Shown piece by piece: positions 31,007 through 41,707 of a stretch of DNA of 64,000 nt. The DNA is from JAITWN01 sp964581365 (GTDB lineage: Bacteria; Pseudomonadota; Gammaproteobacteria; SZUA-140): contig CAZOOF010000001.1 of the NCBI GenBank assembly GCA_964581365.1, forward strand, positions 62,001-126,000. Direction: 5' to 3'. The notes under the pieces were generated by a model. That model did no database searches. It saw only the letters and a list, made by a program, of their open reading frames with translations, and was not told the origin of the DNA. Both the position numbers and the translations under genes were made by a program. How positions within the stretch are numbered: position 1 is the first letter of the stretch; every line of letters begins with the position of its first letter.

Positions 31007-32098
31007 TCAGACGTTGAACCGGAAATGGATGACGTCGCCGTCCTGGACGACGTATTCCTTTCCTTCCAGCCGCCACTTGCCCGCCTCCTTGGCGCCAGCT
31101 TCGCCGCCGTGGGCGACGAAATCCTCGTAGGCGATGACTTCGGCGCGGATGAAGCCCTTCTGGAAGTCGGTGTGAATGACGCCCGCCGCTTCCGGCGCGG
31201 TGGCTCCCTGCTTGATAGTCCAGGACCGCACTTCCTTGACGCCGGCGGTGAAATAGGTCTGCAGGCGCAACAGCCGGTAGCCGGTGCGGATGACGCGGTT
31301 CAGGCCGGGCTCTTCCAGCCCCAGATCGGCGAGAAACTCAACCCGCTCTTCCTCGGGCAGTTCGACGATCTCCGCTTCGATCGCGGCGCACACCGGCACC
31401 ACCTCGGCACCTTCGCTGCGCGCCAGTTCGCGCACTGCGTCCAGGTACGGATTATCGGTGAAGCCGTCTTCAGACACGTTTGCGATGTACATGGTCGGCT
31501 TGGCGGTGAGCAAATGCAGATCACCGAGACGAGCCCATTCATCGGCCGACAATTCGGCACTGCGGGCCGGCTTGCCGGCATCCAGAGACGACTGCAGCCG
31601 CTCCAGCAGTTCGCGCCGCGCGAGCGCCTCCTTGTCCCCGCTTCGCGACGCCTTGGTCGCACGATCCACATGGCGCGAAACCGTCTCGAGATCGGCGAGG
31701 GCAAGCTCGGTATTGATGACTTCGATATCCCCCAGCGGGTCGACGCGTCCCGCCACATGCACGACGTCATCGTTCTCGAAGCAGCGCACCACATGCGCGA
31801 TGGCCTGCGTCTCACGAATGTGTCCAAGGAACTGGTTGCCCAATCCTTCCCCCTTGGATGCTCCCGCCACCAGGCCGGCGATATCGACGAATTCCATCAC
31901 CGCGGGCAGAACGCGCTGAGGCTTGACGATCGCCGCCAGCCGATCGAGCCGGGGATCGGGTACCGGCACCATGCCGACGTTCGGCTCGATGGTGCAGAAC
32001 GGATAGTTCGCGGCCTCGATCCCTGCGCGGGTCAGGGCATTGAACAGGGTCGACTTGCCCACATTGGGCAGACCAACGATACCGCACTTGAATCCCAT
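31007..32098 (-). CDS. ychF: redox-regulated ATPase/GTPase YchF
   Basis: 363 residues, same length as E. coli YchF. G1 motif [17 protein letters not shown] at the N-terminus, [19 protein letters not shown] for G3, the helical insert, and a C-terminal TGS domain ([26 protein letters not shown]). An Obg-family protein that prefers ATP and binds ribosomes. The ATG at 32098 is chosen over the upstream frame because it begins at the conserved MGFKCGIVG. Follows pth by 13 bp. Confidence 0.96.
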   Translation of the reverse strand: MGFKCGIVGLPNVGKSTLFNALTRAGIEAANYPFCTIEPNVGMVPVPDPRLDRLAAIVKPQRVLPAVMEFVDIAGLVAGASKGEGLGNQFLGHIRETQAIAHVVRCFENDDVVHVAGRVDPLGDIEVINTELALADLETVSRHVDRATKASRSGDKEALARRELLERLQSSLDAGKPARSAELSADEWARLGDLHLLTAKPTMYIANVSEDGFTDNPYLDAVRELARSEGAEVVPVCAAIEAEIVELPEEERVEFLADLGLEEPGLNRVIRTGYRLLRLQTYFTAGVKEVRSWTIKQGATAPEAAGVIHTDFQKGFIRAEVIAYEDFVAHGGEAGAKEAGKWRLEGKEYVVQDGDVIHFRFNV

Positions 32099-32111
32099 GA
32101 TCGCGCTGTCC

Positions 32112-32735
32112 TCAGTTCCTTTCTCCGCCGGGCGCCGGCGGCGCCGCAACGGTTTGTGTATGCAGCCTCTGCATCGCCCGCTCGCTGTCCCCGCGAATGA
32201 GCAGAGGTATCACATCCAGAGCCGCTTCGATCGAGGCATCGATAGCCTCGCGTTCGGCTGCACTCGGAGCGTTCAATACGTAATCCACGACTTCGTCCGC
32301 ACCCGGCCCCGGACGACCGACGCCGATGCGCAGACGGTAGAAATCCCGCTCACCGCCGAAATTGGCGATGATGTCGCGCAGGCCATTGTGGCCACCGTGG
32401 CCACCGTTTCGCTTGAGGCGAACCGTTCCGGGAGGCAGATCGATTTCGTCGTGAACGACCAGAACCTGCTGCGGCGTCAGCTTATGGAAGTGCGTGAACG
32501 CGCGCACCGCCTGACCGCTGCGATTCATGAAGGTAGTGGGTTTGAGCAGGAAAACCGCGCGCCCTTCCAGGCGCACGGTTGCCAAATCACCGGAAAACCG
32601 GCGCTCGGAGCGGAACTCCGCTCCGAGCTGCCGGGCCAGACTGTCGAGCAGCCAGAATCCGGCATTGTGTCGGGTCCGCTCGTAGCGGGCCCCGGGATTG
32701 CCGAGTCCGACGAGCAGCACGGGCGCTGCAGTCAA
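32112..32735 (-). CDS. pth: peptidyl-tRNA hydrolase
   Basis: 207 residues. Recycles peptidyl-tRNAs dropped from ribosomes. Conserved [18 protein letters not shown] with the catalytic His, FMNRSGQAV and [14 protein letters not shown] with the catalytic Asp, and [12 protein letters not shown]. Start is TTG with AAGGGCAG upstream. It belongs to the run rplY-pth-ychF, 20 bp after rplY. Confidence 0.96.
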   Translation of the reverse strand: MTAAPVLLVGLGNPGARYERTRHNAGFWLLDSLARQLGAEFRSERRFSGDLATVRLEGRAVFLLKPTTFMNRSGQAVRAFTHFHKLTPQQVLVVHDEIDLPPGTVRLKRNGGHGGHNGLRDIIANFGGERDFYRLRIGVGRPGPGADEVVDYVLNAPSAAEREAIDASIEAALDVIPLLIRGDSERAMQRLHTQTVAAPPAPGGERN

Positions 32736-32755
32736 CTGCCCTTACCGCCAGGTGG

Positions 32756-33397
32756 TCAGGAGGCGCTGCCTTCGCCCGCCTCTTCCTCACCTTCACCAGC
32801 CGAACCTTCCACCGCCGCGCGCGGCAGGTGGATGGATGCCACCGGCAGATTGTGCTCAGGTCCCTGCTGCAGGTCGATGAGCTCGACTCCGGCAGGAAGG
32901 CGGATATCGGAAAGATGCACCGTTTCGTTGACATTGAGCCCGCTGACATCGATCTCGAGATATTCGGGCAGGTCCTTCGGCAGGCAGGAAACCGCAACTT
33001 CGGTCAGCAGATGCTCGACCAGACCGCCGGCCTGCTTGACGCCCGGCGCGACATCTTCGCCGACGACATGCACCGGGATGTTCATGCGCAGCTTCTCGGA
33101 GGCACTCACGCGCTGCAGATCGAGGTGCAGGAGCACCCGCTTGTACGGATGACGCTGCAGATCCTTGAGCACCGCGCTGACCTTCTTCCCGTCGATGTTG
33201 ACGGTCAGAATATGCGAATAGAAGGCTTCGTTCTCCAGACTGTGCATCACTGGATCGTGCTCGAGCGCCAGCATCATCGGCGCCTCACTGCCTCCGTAGA
33301 GGATCGCGGGCACTTTGCCTGCCCGGCGCAGGCGGCGGCTCGCTCCTTTCCCTGCGTCCTGGCGGGATTCTGCCCGCAGTTCGAAATTGGTGGCCAT
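32756..33397 (-). CDS. rplY: 50S ribosomal protein L25, long (CTC) form
   Basis: 213 residues. N-terminal L25 domain binding 5S rRNA (ESRQDAGKGASRRLRRAGKV, PAILYGG) plus the C-terminal TL5/CTC beta domain (MNIPVHVVGEDVAPGVKQ) and an acidic Glu/Gly/Ala tail. The short E. coli form lacks the second domain. GGGAGA precedes the ATG. The prs stop lies 79 bp upstream. Confidence 0.96.
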   Translation of the reverse strand: MATNFELRAESRQDAGKGASRRLRRAGKVPAILYGGSEAPMMLALEHDPVMHSLENEAFYSHILTVNIDGKKVSAVLKDLQRHPYKRVLLHLDLQRVSASEKLRMNIPVHVVGEDVAPGVKQAGGLVEHLLTEVAVSCLPKDLPEYLEIDVSGLNVNETVHLSDIRLPAGVELIDLQQGPEHNLPVASIHLPRAAVEGSAGEGEEEAGEGSAS

Positions 33398-33476
33398 ACT
33401 TTGATCTCCCGTTTTCAGACGAAAAACGACGATACCCGCGACCAGGCACCGCCGTTGCCATGACCCTTGAGGCGGG

Positions 33477-34451
33477 TCAATCCATGTAAATCGAGCTGAC
33501 CGATTCCTCGGCGTTGATGCGCCGCATGGTTTCGGCCAGCATGTCTGCCACGCTCAGCTGGCGGATCTTGGGACAGGACTGCACCTCGGCGCGCAGCGGT
33601 ATCGTGTCGGTCACCACCAGTTCATCGAGAACCGACGCCGTCACCCGCTCCACCGCCGGCCCGGACAGAACCGGGTGCGTGCAGTAGGCCACCACACGCG
33701 CGGCGCCCTCTTCCTTCAGCACCCGCGCCGCCTCGCACAGCGTCCCGGCGGTATCGACCATATCATCGAGCAGCACGCAGCTGCGCCCCTTCACATCGCC
33801 GATGATGTTCATCACCTTGGCGATGTTCGGTCCCGGCCGGCGCTTGTCAACGATCGCCAGGTCGGCGCCGCCCAGCTGCTTGGCCATGGCCCGTGCGCGA
33901 ACGACGCCGCCAACATCCGGCGACACGACGATCACATGCGGATATTTGCTGCGCCAGATATCGGTCAGTAATACCGGAGAGGCATAAACGTTGTCCACCG
34001 GGATGTCGAAGAATCCCTGGATCTGATCGGAGTGCAGATCGACGGTAAGCACCCGATCGGTCCCGACCCCGGTGATCATGTCGGCAACCACCCGCGCGCT
34101 GATCGGCACCCGCGCCGAGCGTGGGCGCCGGTCCTGGCGCGAATAGCCGAAGTATGGAATCACCGCAGTGATCCGGGCGGCCGACGCGCGGCGCACCGCA
34201 TCCACCATGAGCAGCAATTCCATCAGGTTATTGTCGGTGGGATTGCCGGTCGGCTGGACGATGAACACATCCTTGCCGCGAACATTCTCGGCGATCTCGA
34301 CCTGTACCTCACCATCGCTGAAACGGCCGACATTCGCCTTGCCGAGCGGAAGATTCAGGCGCGATACGATACTGCGGGCCAGCTGGGGGTGAGCGGTGCC
34401 GCTGAAGACGACCATGCGGCTGTCCGGCCCACGAAACTCGGCGTACTTCAA
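33477..34451 (-). CDS. prs: ribose-phosphate pyrophosphokinase
   Basis: 324 residues from a TTG start with GGGGG just upstream; an ATG at 34415 would give 312, closer to E. coli. Makes PRPP from ribose 5-phosphate and ATP for nucleotide, His, Trp and NAD synthesis. Seen: [59 protein letters not shown] and the PRPP loop [11 protein letters not shown]. It follows tRNA-Gln in the conserved ispE-tRNA-prs order. Confidence 0.96.
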   Translation of the reverse strand: MKYAEFRGPDSRMVVFSGTAHPQLARSIVSRLNLPLGKANVGRFSDGEVQVEIAENVRGKDVFIVQPTGNPTDNNLMELLLMVDAVRRASAARITAVIPYFGYSRQDRRPRSARVPISARVVADMITGVGTDRVLTVDLHSDQIQGFFDIPVDNVYASPVLLTDIWRSKYPHVIVVSPDVGGVVRARAMAKQLGGADLAIVDKRRPGPNIAKVMNIIGDVKGRSCVLLDDMVDTAGTLCEAARVLKEEGAARVVAYCTHPVLSGPAVERVTASVLDELVVTDTIPLRAEVQSCPKIRQLSVADMLAETMRRINAEESVSSIYMD

Positions 34452-34515
34452 ATGTCCCCCCAGGCGCCTGATGACGCCGCGATCAAATCACCTGAACGTG
34501 CTACTTTCCAACTGA

Positions 34516-34587
34516 CTGGGGTGCCAGGATTCGAACCTGGGAATGCGGGAATCAAAATCCCGTGCCTTACCGCTTGGCGACACCCCA
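34516..34587 (-). tRNA. tRNA-Gln (TTG)
   Basis: 72-nt cloverleaf: acceptor TGGGGTG/CACCCCA, D-arm CGCCAAGCGGTAAGGC, anticodon stem CGGGA/TCCCG with loop TTTTGAT (anticodon TTG), T-arm CCAGG/CCTGG with GTTCGAATC. Discriminator is G73. The next bases are TCA, so CCA is not encoded, unlike the tRNA-Met gene in this window. It lies between ispE and prs, its usual place. Confidence 0.95.
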
Positions 34588-34606
34588 AAAACGATCTCTC
34601 GGCGCA

Positions 34607-35485
34607 TCATCCGGAATGTCTCCGGCCCGCACAGTGTACCGCGACCTGCGCCAGCAAAGGAGAGCGGTTCATTCCCTGGCAGACGAAACCGGGCCACTTC
34701 GCAGGCAGACGCGCATGCACCGCCGCTGCAGCTTCACGCGTCGGAAACGCCGCGAAAATACTGCTGCCGGTTCCGCTCATGCGCGCCGGCGCATGACTGC
34801 CCAGCCAGTCGAGCGCTTCGGCGACCGCGGGCTGGCGCTGCCTCACGACCGGCTCGCACACATTAACCGCATGATCGCCCGAAAGAAAGCCGCCTATTTT
34901 GAGTGGTTGGCAATTTCGTGTCAATGCGGGATCAGCGAAGATCTCCGCGGTGGAGACCTGCACTGGCGGCACCACCACCAGGTACCAGGGCATCGCCGGC
35001 TCCAGCGGCGTCAGCAGCTCGCCAACCCCTTCGGCCCAGGCGGCATGACCGCGAACGAAAACCGGAACATCCGCGCCCAGCCGCAAGCCGAGCTCCGCCA
35101 GCGCGTCTGCATCGAGATGCAGGTCCCAGAGACAGTTCAGCGCCCACAGCACAGTGGCCGCATCGGAACTCCCTCCACCCAGACCGCCTCCGGCGGGAAT
35201 ACGTTTGTCGACATGCAGATCCGCTCCGAGCCGGGTCCCGGTGTGCTCCTGCAACAGGCGGGCGGCCCTTACCGTCAGGTCGGCTTCCGGCCGCAGCCCC
35301 GGCAGACCGCCGGCACGAAGGATACGGCCATCCCGGCGCACACCGACATGCAGCGTGTCGCATAGATCGATGAACTGGAAAACGGTCTGCAACAGGTGAT
35401 AACCGTCCTCACGCCGACCGACGATGTGCAGAAAGAGATTGAGCTTTGCCGGTGCGGGCCAGGCCTGCAGCCCTCCTCCGCTCAT
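34607..35485 (-). CDS. ispE: 4-diphosphocytidyl-2-C-methyl-D-erythritol kinase
   Basis: 292-residue GHMP kinase of the MEP isoprenoid pathway. Conserved PAKLNLFLHIVGRREDGYH at the N-terminus, the ATP loop IPAGGGLGGGSSDAA, and the C-terminal MSGTGSSIFAAF motif. Its ATG overlaps the lolB stop (ATGA), so the two are translationally coupled. It is followed by tRNA-Gln and prs. Confidence 0.96.
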   Translation of the reverse strand: MSGGGLQAWPAPAKLNLFLHIVGRREDGYHLLQTVFQFIDLCDTLHVGVRRDGRILRAGGLPGLRPEADLTVRAARLLQEHTGTRLGADLHVDKRIPAGGGLGGGSSDAATVLWALNCLWDLHLDADALAELGLRLGADVPVFVRGHAAWAEGVGELLTPLEPAMPWYLVVVPPVQVSTAEIFADPALTRNCQPLKIGGFLSGDHAVNVCEPVVRQRQPAVAEALDWLGSHAPARMSGTGSSIFAAFPTREAAAAVHARLPAKWPGFVCQGMNRSPLLAQVAVHCAGRRHSG

Positions 35486-36093
35486 GCGCCGAGGCTCCAG
35501 CCATCGACCAGCAGGCGAACCCGCAGGCGGGGATGGCTGAGCGTCAGCCGACGCGGCAGCTCCACGCCTGCGGCTTCGTCCCAGCGCTCGAATTCGACCA
35601 TCCAGCCATCCTGTTCCAGCAGAACCAGCCGTCCGCGCTCATCCTCCACATCCTGCGCCGGGATCTCATCAGGATGCGCCAGCCCCCTCACCCAATAGAC
35701 CAGCCCGCGGACCGGTGGGGTCCAGCCGAGCGCCTCGTCCAGCAGCGCCTCGGCGGAACCCGCACTGCGCGGCTCTTCTTTCGGCAGGCGCAGCGTGGCC
35801 CCGTCCGCATCAAACTCCAGCTCCGCCAGGCGCTGCCCCAGTGGCGACATGAACCCCAGCCGGTGCCGGTCTCCGCTCGCCTCCCAATGCATGCGCACCG
35901 AACGCGGATCGACATCGGCACCACGGACAGCGACCCGGCCGTTGAACGACCACTCCCCGATCGCCTGCACGCGCGCCTCACGCTCTGCGCGCAGCGTCGC
36001 AGAATCAGCATCGGGAACGGGACGTGGCGGAGCCACGGTACAGGAACACAGCACCAGCAGCAGCAGAGGGAGTGAGGCGCGCCAAAACTTCAC
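35482..36093 (-). CDS. lolB: outer-membrane lipoprotein receptor LolB
   Basis: 203 residues. Signal peptide with lipobox LCSC (Cys18). The body fits LolB: WSFNGRVAVRGAD, HWEASGDRHRLGFMSPLGQRLAELE, and WVRGLAHPDEIP. LolB takes lipoproteins from LolA and inserts them in the outer membrane. It overlaps both neighbours by 4 bp (TPR lipoprotein upstream, ispE downstream), a tightly coupled set. Confidence 0.94.
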   Translation of the reverse strand: MKFWRASLPLLLLVLCSCTVAPPRPVPDADSATLRAEREARVQAIGEWSFNGRVAVRGADVDPRSVRMHWEASGDRHRLGFMSPLGQRLAELEFDADGATLRLPKEEPRSAGSAEALLDEALGWTPPVRGLVYWVRGLAHPDEIPAQDVEDERGRLVLLEQDGWMVEFERWDEAAGVELPRRLTLSHPRLRVRLLVDGWSLGA

Positions 36094-37868
36094 TGCAGAA
36101 AGCGCTGCATCGTGGCGCGCAGCAGTTCGTCATCCGGAAAGTTTTCCAGCGCCCGCTGCCATACCGAAACGGCTTCCTCGCGCGCCCCCGACATCCACAG
36201 GACTTCGCCCAGGTGAGCTGCCACCTCGTGGTCCTGCTTGATGGCGAGTGAACGGCGCAGATAGCGGATGGACTCCTCATAATTGCCGAGGCGATAGAGC
36301 ACCCAGCCCATGCTGTCGAGAATGGCGTTGTTGTCGGGATGCAGTTCCAGCGCGCGGAGGATGTAGTCGTAGGCTTCCCGGTAGCGGTCGGTGCGATCCG
36401 CGAGGGTATAGCCGAGCGCATTGAGAGCATCGACGTGATCCGGCTCGCTGGCCAGAATCTGCCGCAAATCACGCTCGGTGATATCGAGCCGGTTCATCTT
36501 CTCGGCCAGCAGCGCGCGGGCATACAGCAGGTCGAAATCGCCGCGGAAGTGCTCGAGCGCGACGCTGAGCACCGACATCGCCTCCTCGTGCAGGCTTGCC
36601 TGCTGCAGGAGCTCCGCCTCGACCTGGTAGAGCCGCCGCTGCTGCCCGGGTTCCTCGGCCCGCAGTGTCTGCAACTGACGCCGGGCACCACTGATATCAC
36701 CGTTGCCGGCGGTCAGCACGGCGATCCGCAACCGGCCCTCGAACTGGTTGGGTGAATCGGGTCCTAGCGCGGCGTAATAGGCAATCGCCTGGTCGATCTC
36801 TCCACGCTCCTCGGCGATCCAACCCAGGTAAAACTGCAGATCGGCTTCATTGTCGCCCGCACTCTGGACCCGCCGCAGCAATGTCTCGGCTTCGTCGATC
36901 TGGCCAAGCTGCAGATGAATCATGGCCATCGCCATCAGCGCCTCGACATTCGGTTCGAGCTGACTGGCCAGCACCCGATACTGCTCGAGCGCTTCTTCAT
37001 AACGCTGAGTCTCGGCAAGCGTACGGGCGTAGGCGTGACGCAACGTAGTATCGGATGGGTACGACTGCACCGCCTGGGCGAGATAGGCCATGGCGGCATC
37101 CGGCCCATCGGCCAGCAACAGCGCGCGGATGCGCAGCATGATCGCTTCGCGCCAGCCCGGGCGCAGCTCCAGCGCCTCGTCGATCGCCTGTCGCGCCTTC
37201 TCCAACTCGCCCGCTCGCATGGCCAGGTGCGCATAGGCATACAGCGCCGAGGGATCATCGCGACGCGAAGCCACGAAACGCTCCATCAGCCGCAGCGCTT
37301 CCCGCACATCGTGCTCCCGGCTCAGCAGCCCGGCGATCAGCTCGAACCGGTCCTCGGGCAGCGCCTCGCCCTGCGCGGTGAGCGTCGTCATCTGGTCCAG
37401 TGCTTCTTCCAGGTGGCCGCTGCGAATGGCCGCCACGATCAGCATCTGTCGCGGCTCCAGGGCCTCCGGCACCAGCTCCACCCACAGGCGGGCGCCTTCC
37501 AGCGCAGCGTCATCGTCATGAACGAACAGCGCCGTCTTGGTTGCCCGCTCGGCGAACCTTGGATCGCGCGTGGCGGCAGCGAGCCGCAGATAGGACTGCA
37601 GGCCGGCATCGTAGTGATGGCGCTGCAAGGCCATTTCGGCCGTGAGGATTTGATATAATAGGTCGCCATTAAGGACGAGCGGCGGCAGTTCGGCGGGGGG
37701 TTCCGCCGGAGCAGTCGCCTCTGGCTTGGGTTCCGGAGCCTGCACCATGGCGGCCGGCCCGTCGCCTGCTGGCGACCCGGTCGACGCGGCCTCCTCCGGC
37801 TGCGGTGGCAGGCTGGCACAGGCGGTAAGGAACAGGAACGGAAGCAGAATCAGTGGTGAATATCGCAT
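36090..37868 (-). CDS. TPR-repeat lipoprotein
   Basis: About 592 residues. The ATG at 37868 puts the lipobox FLTAC (Cys17) in place; an ATG at 37904 would give an unlikely acidic leader. A Pro/Ala/Glu linker is followed by a long run of TPR-like helical repeats (for example ALNALGYTLADRTDRYREAY and LYRLGNYEESIRYLRRSLA). Such proteins precede lolB-ispE in pseudomonads, divergent from hemA. A scaffold role at the outer membrane is likely; exact function unknown. Confidence 0.88.
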   Translation of the reverse strand: MRYSPLILLPFLFLTACASLPPQPEEAASTGSPAGDGPAAMVQAPEPKPEATAPAEPPAELPPLVLNGDLLYQILTAEMALQRHHYDAGLQSYLRLAAATRDPRFAERATKTALFVHDDDAALEGARLWVELVPEALEPRQMLIVAAIRSGHLEEALDQMTTLTAQGEALPEDRFELIAGLLSREHDVREALRLMERFVASRRDDPSALYAYAHLAMRAGELEKARQAIDEALELRPGWREAIMLRIRALLLADGPDAAMAYLAQAVQSYPSDTTLRHAYARTLAETQRYEEALEQYRVLASQLEPNVEALMAMAMIHLQLGQIDEAETLLRRVQSAGDNEADLQFYLGWIAEERGEIDQAIAYYAALGPDSPNQFEGRLRIAVLTAGNGDISGARRQLQTLRAEEPGQQRRLYQVEAELLQQASLHEEAMSVLSVALEHFRGDFDLLYARALLAEKMNRLDITERDLRQILASEPDHVDALNALGYTLADRTDRYREAYDYILRALELHPDNNAILDSMGWVLYRLGNYEESIRYLRRSLAIKQDHEVAAHLGEVLWMSGAREEAVSVWQRALENFPDDELLRATMQRFLQ

Positions 37869-38021
37869 TGGTTCGATCCGGAAGGCCGGCGGGCCTTTAT
37901 CCATGCCCGAAAGAAGATAATATCCTCTTTTTCAGGTGGAATCAGTTAAAATTGCAAGGCCGTCGCACGGCCAGTCGCAAGTCCACGGCACAAGTCCAAT
38001 CGAATGTATGCGGCAACATCC

Positions 38022-39290
38022 ATGGCCCTTCTAGCTGTCGGCCTCAACCATAAGACCGCCCCCCTGCCTGTCAGGGAGCGCGTCGCTTTTGCGCCCGATC
38101 GGCTGACGGGAGTGCTGCGCGACCTTACCTCCCACACACAGGTGCGTGAGGCGGCCATCCTGTCGACCTGCAACCGGACCGAAATGGTTTGCTGTGTGGA
38201 CGATGCCAGCAGCGGTGGCGTGGTGGTCGACTGGTTCCGTGAATATCACCGGCTGCGCCCCGAGGACATCGAGCCGTATCTTTACCAGCATCCGGACCAG
38301 CGCGCGGTCCGTCACCTGCTGCGCGTGGCCAGCGGCCTGGATTCGCTGATCCTCGGCGAGCCCCAGATCCTCGGGCAGATCAAGGATGCCTATTTTACCG
38401 CAGTCGAGGCGGGAACCGTCGGAAAGCACCTCAACCGGCTGTTTGAACATACCTTTTCCGTCGCCAAACAGGTCCGCACGGATACCGCGATCGGAGCCAG
38501 CCCGGTGTCGGTCGCTTTCGCGGCGGTCAGCCTGGCAAGACAGATTTTCACATCGCTGGCCGACCACACGGCGCTGCTGATCGGCGCCGGCGACACCATC
38601 GAGCTCGCCGCCCGCCATCTGCGCGAGAACGGTATCGGGCGCATGATCATCGCCAACCGGACGCTGACCCGCGCCGAGGCGCTGGTCAGCGAGGTGAAGG
38701 GTTCGGCAATCACTCTGACTGAAATCCCTCACTACCTGGCACAGGCCGACATCGTCATTTCATCGACCGCCAGTCCACTGCCCATCCTCGGCAAGGGTGC
38801 GGTGGAAAGCGCGATCAAGGCGCGCAAGCATCGTCCCATGCTGATGATCGACATCGCCGTTCCCCGCGATATCGAGCCCGAAGTCAGCGCGCTGAACGAC
38901 ATTTATCTCTACACTGTCGACGACCTCAAGGAGATCATCGACGAGGGGCTAAAGTCACGCCAGCAGGCGGCGCTGCAGGCCGAAGAGATCATCGATGCCG
39001 AAACGGCCCGCTTCATGGGCTGGCTGCGTTCCCTCGATGCCGTATCGACGATTCGCGCCTACCGCGACTCGATCGAGACGACGCGCCTGGAAGAGCTGGA
39101 TAAGGCCCTGCGCCAGCTTCAGCGCGGACATGATCCAAAGGAAGTCCTGAACCTGGTCACCAGGTCACTGGCCAACAAGCTCGCCCACGAACCCACGGCG
39201 CACATGCGTCGCGCCGGATTCGAGGGACGGGAGGAACTGCTGCAGGCGGCCCGGGCACTGTTCAACCTCCGGGTCCCCGGCAAAGACTGA
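38022..39290 (+). CDS. hemA: glutamyl-tRNA reductase
   Basis: 422 residues. First step of C5 tetrapyrrole synthesis, reducing Glu-tRNA to glutamate semialdehyde. Catalytic C50 in [23 protein letters not shown], the NADPH region [10 protein letters not shown], and [16 protein letters not shown]. The ATG at 38022 matches other HemA N-termini ([19 protein letters not shown]) better than the one at 38004. A GGCCGT/ACGGCC hairpin lies in the leader near 37959-37973. Heads the hemA-prfA-prmC operon. Confidence 0.96.
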   Translation: MALLAVGLNHKTAPLPVRERVAFAPDRLTGVLRDLTSHTQVREAAILSTCNRTEMVCCVDDASSGGVVVDWFREYHRLRPEDIEPYLYQHPDQRAVRHLLRVASGLDSLILGEPQILGQIKDAYFTAVEAGTVGKHLNRLFEHTFSVAKQVRTDTAIGASPVSVAFAAVSLARQIFTSLADHTALLIGAGDTIELAARHLRENGIGRMIIANRTLTRAEALVSEVKGSAITLTEIPHYLAQADIVISSTASPLPILGKGAVESAIKARKHRPMLMIDIAVPRDIEPEVSALNDIYLYTVDDLKEIIDEGLKSRQQAALQAEEIIDAETARFMGWLRSLDAVSTIRAYRDSIETTRLEELDKALRQLQRGHDPKEVLNLVTRSLANKLAHEPTAHMRRAGFEGREELLQAARALFNLRVPGKD

Positions 39291-39292
39291 GC

Positions 39293-40375
39293 ATGCAGCC
39301 TTCCATTGAGCGGCGGCTGGAGGGGCTCAGCGAGCGCCTCCAGGAACTGGAGGCATTGCTTGCCGCTGGCGAAACAGCCGGCGATCCAGCCCGATTCCGC
39401 GAGCTTTCCCGCGAGTATGCCCAAGTCGGCCCGGTGGTCGCCGCCTTCCGCGCCTGGCGCGCCAGCCTCGGTGACATCGCCGCCGCGCAGGAAATGCTTC
39501 AGGACAGCGATCCGGAGATGCGCTCGCTGGCGCAGGATGAGCTGGAGCGGGCGCGCGAACGCAGTCAGGAGCTCGAGCACGAGGTGCATCGCCTGCTGCT
39601 GCCGCAGGATCCGCGCGATGCCGGCAACGTTTTCCTGGAAATCCGCGCCGGAGCGGGCGGGGACGAAGCAGCGATATTCGCCGGCGACCTGTTCCGCATG
39701 TACTCGCTCTACGCCGAAGCCCGCAACTGGGAAATCGAAGTGCTGAGCGCCAACCCGGGAGAACATGGCGGTTACCGCGAGATCATCTCGCGCATCGCCG
39801 GCCGCGGAGTGTACTCGCGTCTCAAGTTCGAATCAGGAACCCACCGTGTGCAGCGCGTTCCGGCCACTGAAGCGCAAGGGCGTATCCACACGTCGACCTG
39901 TACCGTCGCGGTCCTCCCCGAACAGGAAGAGGTCGGCGAGATCGAGATCAATCCGGCCGATCTGAAGATCGACACCTTCCGCGCCTCGGGCGCCGGCGGG
40001 CAGCATGTGAACAAGACCGACTCGGCCATCCGCATCACCCACATCCCGAGCGGCATGGTCGTCGAATGCCAGCAGGAGCGGTCGCAGCACAAGAACCGCG
40101 CCCAGGCGATGGCTCTGTTGCGCGCCCGCCTCACCGCACAGGCACGCGAACGCCAGCAGGCCGAACAGGCCCAGACCCGCAAGCTGCAGGTGGGTACCGG
40201 CGACCGCTCGGAACGCATCCGCACCTACAATTTCCCGCAGGGTCGCCTCACCGATCACCGCATCAACCTTACCCTCTATCGTCTGGACGCGATCATGGAT
40301 GGCGATCTGGACCAGATCATCGATCCCTTGACGAGCGAACACCAGGCCGAGCAACTGGCAACCCTGGCGGGATGA
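39293..40375 (+). CDS. prfA: peptide chain release factor 1
   Basis: 360 residues, the usual RF1 length. Stop-codon recognition segment with P-A-T ([20 protein letters not shown]) and the peptidyl-transfer GGQ motif at 235-237 ([13 protein letters not shown]). Recognises UAA and UAG. It begins 2 bp after hemA and overlaps prmC (ATGA), the enzyme that methylates its GGQ glutamine. Confidence 0.97.
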   Translation: MQPSIERRLEGLSERLQELEALLAAGETAGDPARFRELSREYAQVGPVVAAFRAWRASLGDIAAAQEMLQDSDPEMRSLAQDELERARERSQELEHEVHRLLLPQDPRDAGNVFLEIRAGAGGDEAAIFAGDLFRMYSLYAEARNWEIEVLSANPGEHGGYREIISRIAGRGVYSRLKFESGTHRVQRVPATEAQGRIHTSTCTVAVLPEQEEVGEIEINPADLKIDTFRASGAGGQHVNKTDSAIRITHIPSGMVVECQQERSQHKNRAQAMALLRARLTAQARERQQAEQAQTRKLQVGTGDRSERIRTYNFPQGRLTDHRINLTLYRLDAIMDGDLDQIIDPLTSEHQAEQLATLAG

Positions 40376-41232
40376 CACCTGCATCCATTGGCGCGGCGCT
40401 GCGCGAGGCGACTCACCGGCTGGAAGCGGTTACAGCCGCCGCGCGCCTGGAGGCGGAGATTCTGCTCGCGCATGCCGTCGGCAAGTCGCGGTCATGGCTG
40501 TTGGCACGCGGCCGCGACCCTCTGCACGAGGCGACCGCCCGGCACTTCGACGAGCTGCTTGCCCAGCGCCTCGAAGGAAAACCGGTCGCCTACATCACCG
40601 GCACGAAGGAATTCTGGTCCCGGGAATTTCGCATCACGCCCGCGGTACTGATTCCTCGCCCGGAAACCGAACATCTGGTCGAAGCCGTGCTCGAACGCCT
40701 CGATGGTGACTCGCCCTGCCGCGTTGCCGATCTGGGCACCGGCAGCGGAATCATCGCCATCACGCTGGCGCTGGAGCGCCCCGCCTGGCAGGTTCTGGGC
40801 GTTGACCTGGATGCGGCGGCGCTTGCCGTGGCGCAGGACAATGCTGCGCGCCTCGGCGCCGGCAATGCCGTCTTCATTTCCGGCGACTGGATGCACGATA
40901 TCGCAGAGGGAGCGCACTTCGACTGCATCGTTTCCAATCCGCCGTATATCGCCGTCGATGATCCGCACCTGCAGGCCGGCGACGTCCGCTTCGAGCCCTC
41001 GCTCGCGCTGGTGGCGGCGGACGATGGCATGCAGGCGCTGCGCATCATTGCGGCCCAGGCCTGGACCCGCTTGCGAGCCGGAGGATGGCTGGCGCTGGAA
41101 CACGGCTTCGAACAGGGTCCGGAGACCGAAACCATGCTCCGTCAAAGCGGATATGCGAACATCACACAATGTCGCGATCTGGCTGGCCATGTGCGAGTCA
41201 CGCTGGCGCAGCGAGCGGAGGAGAAATCATGA
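40372..41232 (+). CDS. prmC: release factor glutamine methyltransferase
   Basis: 286 residues. SAM-dependent N5-glutamine methyltransferase acting on RF1 and RF2. Helical N-domain, then [16 protein letters not shown], motif [18 protein letters not shown] and the catalytic NPPY at 189-192. The open frame continues upstream to 40066, but the ATG overlapping the prfA stop gives the family N-terminus. Its stop overlaps the JAMM peptidase start. Confidence 0.95.
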   Translation: MTPASIGAALREATHRLEAVTAAARLEAEILLAHAVGKSRSWLLARGRDPLHEATARHFDELLAQRLEGKPVAYITGTKEFWSREFRITPAVLIPRPETEHLVEAVLERLDGDSPCRVADLGTGSGIIAITLALERPAWQVLGVDLDAAALAVAQDNAARLGAGNAVFISGDWMHDIAEGAHFDCIVSNPPYIAVDDPHLQAGDVRFEPSLALVAADDGMQALRIIAAQAWTRLRAGGWLALEHGFEQGPETETMLRQSGYANITQCRDLAGHVRVTLAQRAEEKS

Positions 41233-41663
41233 GCCTGAACGACCCAAGCCCTAATCCCGAGCAGGCGCGGCTGCCGCGCGCGCTCGCCAATGCGATCCTG
41301 GATCACGTGCGGGAAACGCCGGACCATGAGGTCTGCGGCCTGGTGGCGGCTGCCGATGGCGTGCCTCAACGCTGCCTGCGCCTGAACAACATCGCGCCCG
41401 ACCCGCGGGACCGCTACGTGATGGATCCGGCCGGACTCATTGGCGCCATATACGAAATGGAACAGGCGGGCGAAACGCTGTTCGCCATCTATCACTCCCA
41501 CCCGATGGGTGAAGCGGTGCCTTCGGCGATCGACATTGCGGAGGCCGGCTATCCCGAGGCCACCTACCTCATCGTCGCTCTCGGAACACGGGGAGTGATG
41601 GAAATGCGCGGCTGGCGCATTCGCGATGGACGCGCGGCGGAAATCGATCTCGTGATCGCCTGA
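41229..41663 (+). CDS. JAMM/Mov34-type metallopeptidase (M67)
   Basis: 144 residues. Zinc site pattern complete: E34 (HEVCGLV), H89 and H91 (YHSHP), S99 and D102 (VPSAIDIAEA). Bacterial M67 proteins cleave C-terminal extensions from ubiquitin-like sulphur carriers (MoaD/ThiS/CysO type) or related substrates. Here it is translationally coupled (ATGA) to prmC; in many relatives a MoeB/ThiF-type E1 gene sits at this place, which fits sulphur-carrier chemistry. No carrier gene is in the window. Confidence 0.86.
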   Translation: MSLNDPSPNPEQARLPRALANAILDHVRETPDHEVCGLVAAADGVPQRCLRLNNIAPDPRDRYVMDPAGLIGAIYEMEQAGETLFAIYHSHPMGEAVPSAIDIAEAGYPEATYLIVALGTRGVMEMRGWRIRDGRAAEIDLVIA

Positions 41664-41707
41664 GCCGGGCGGGCGGGTCAGGAAAGCACCGCGCACGCCC
41701 CGCCCGC

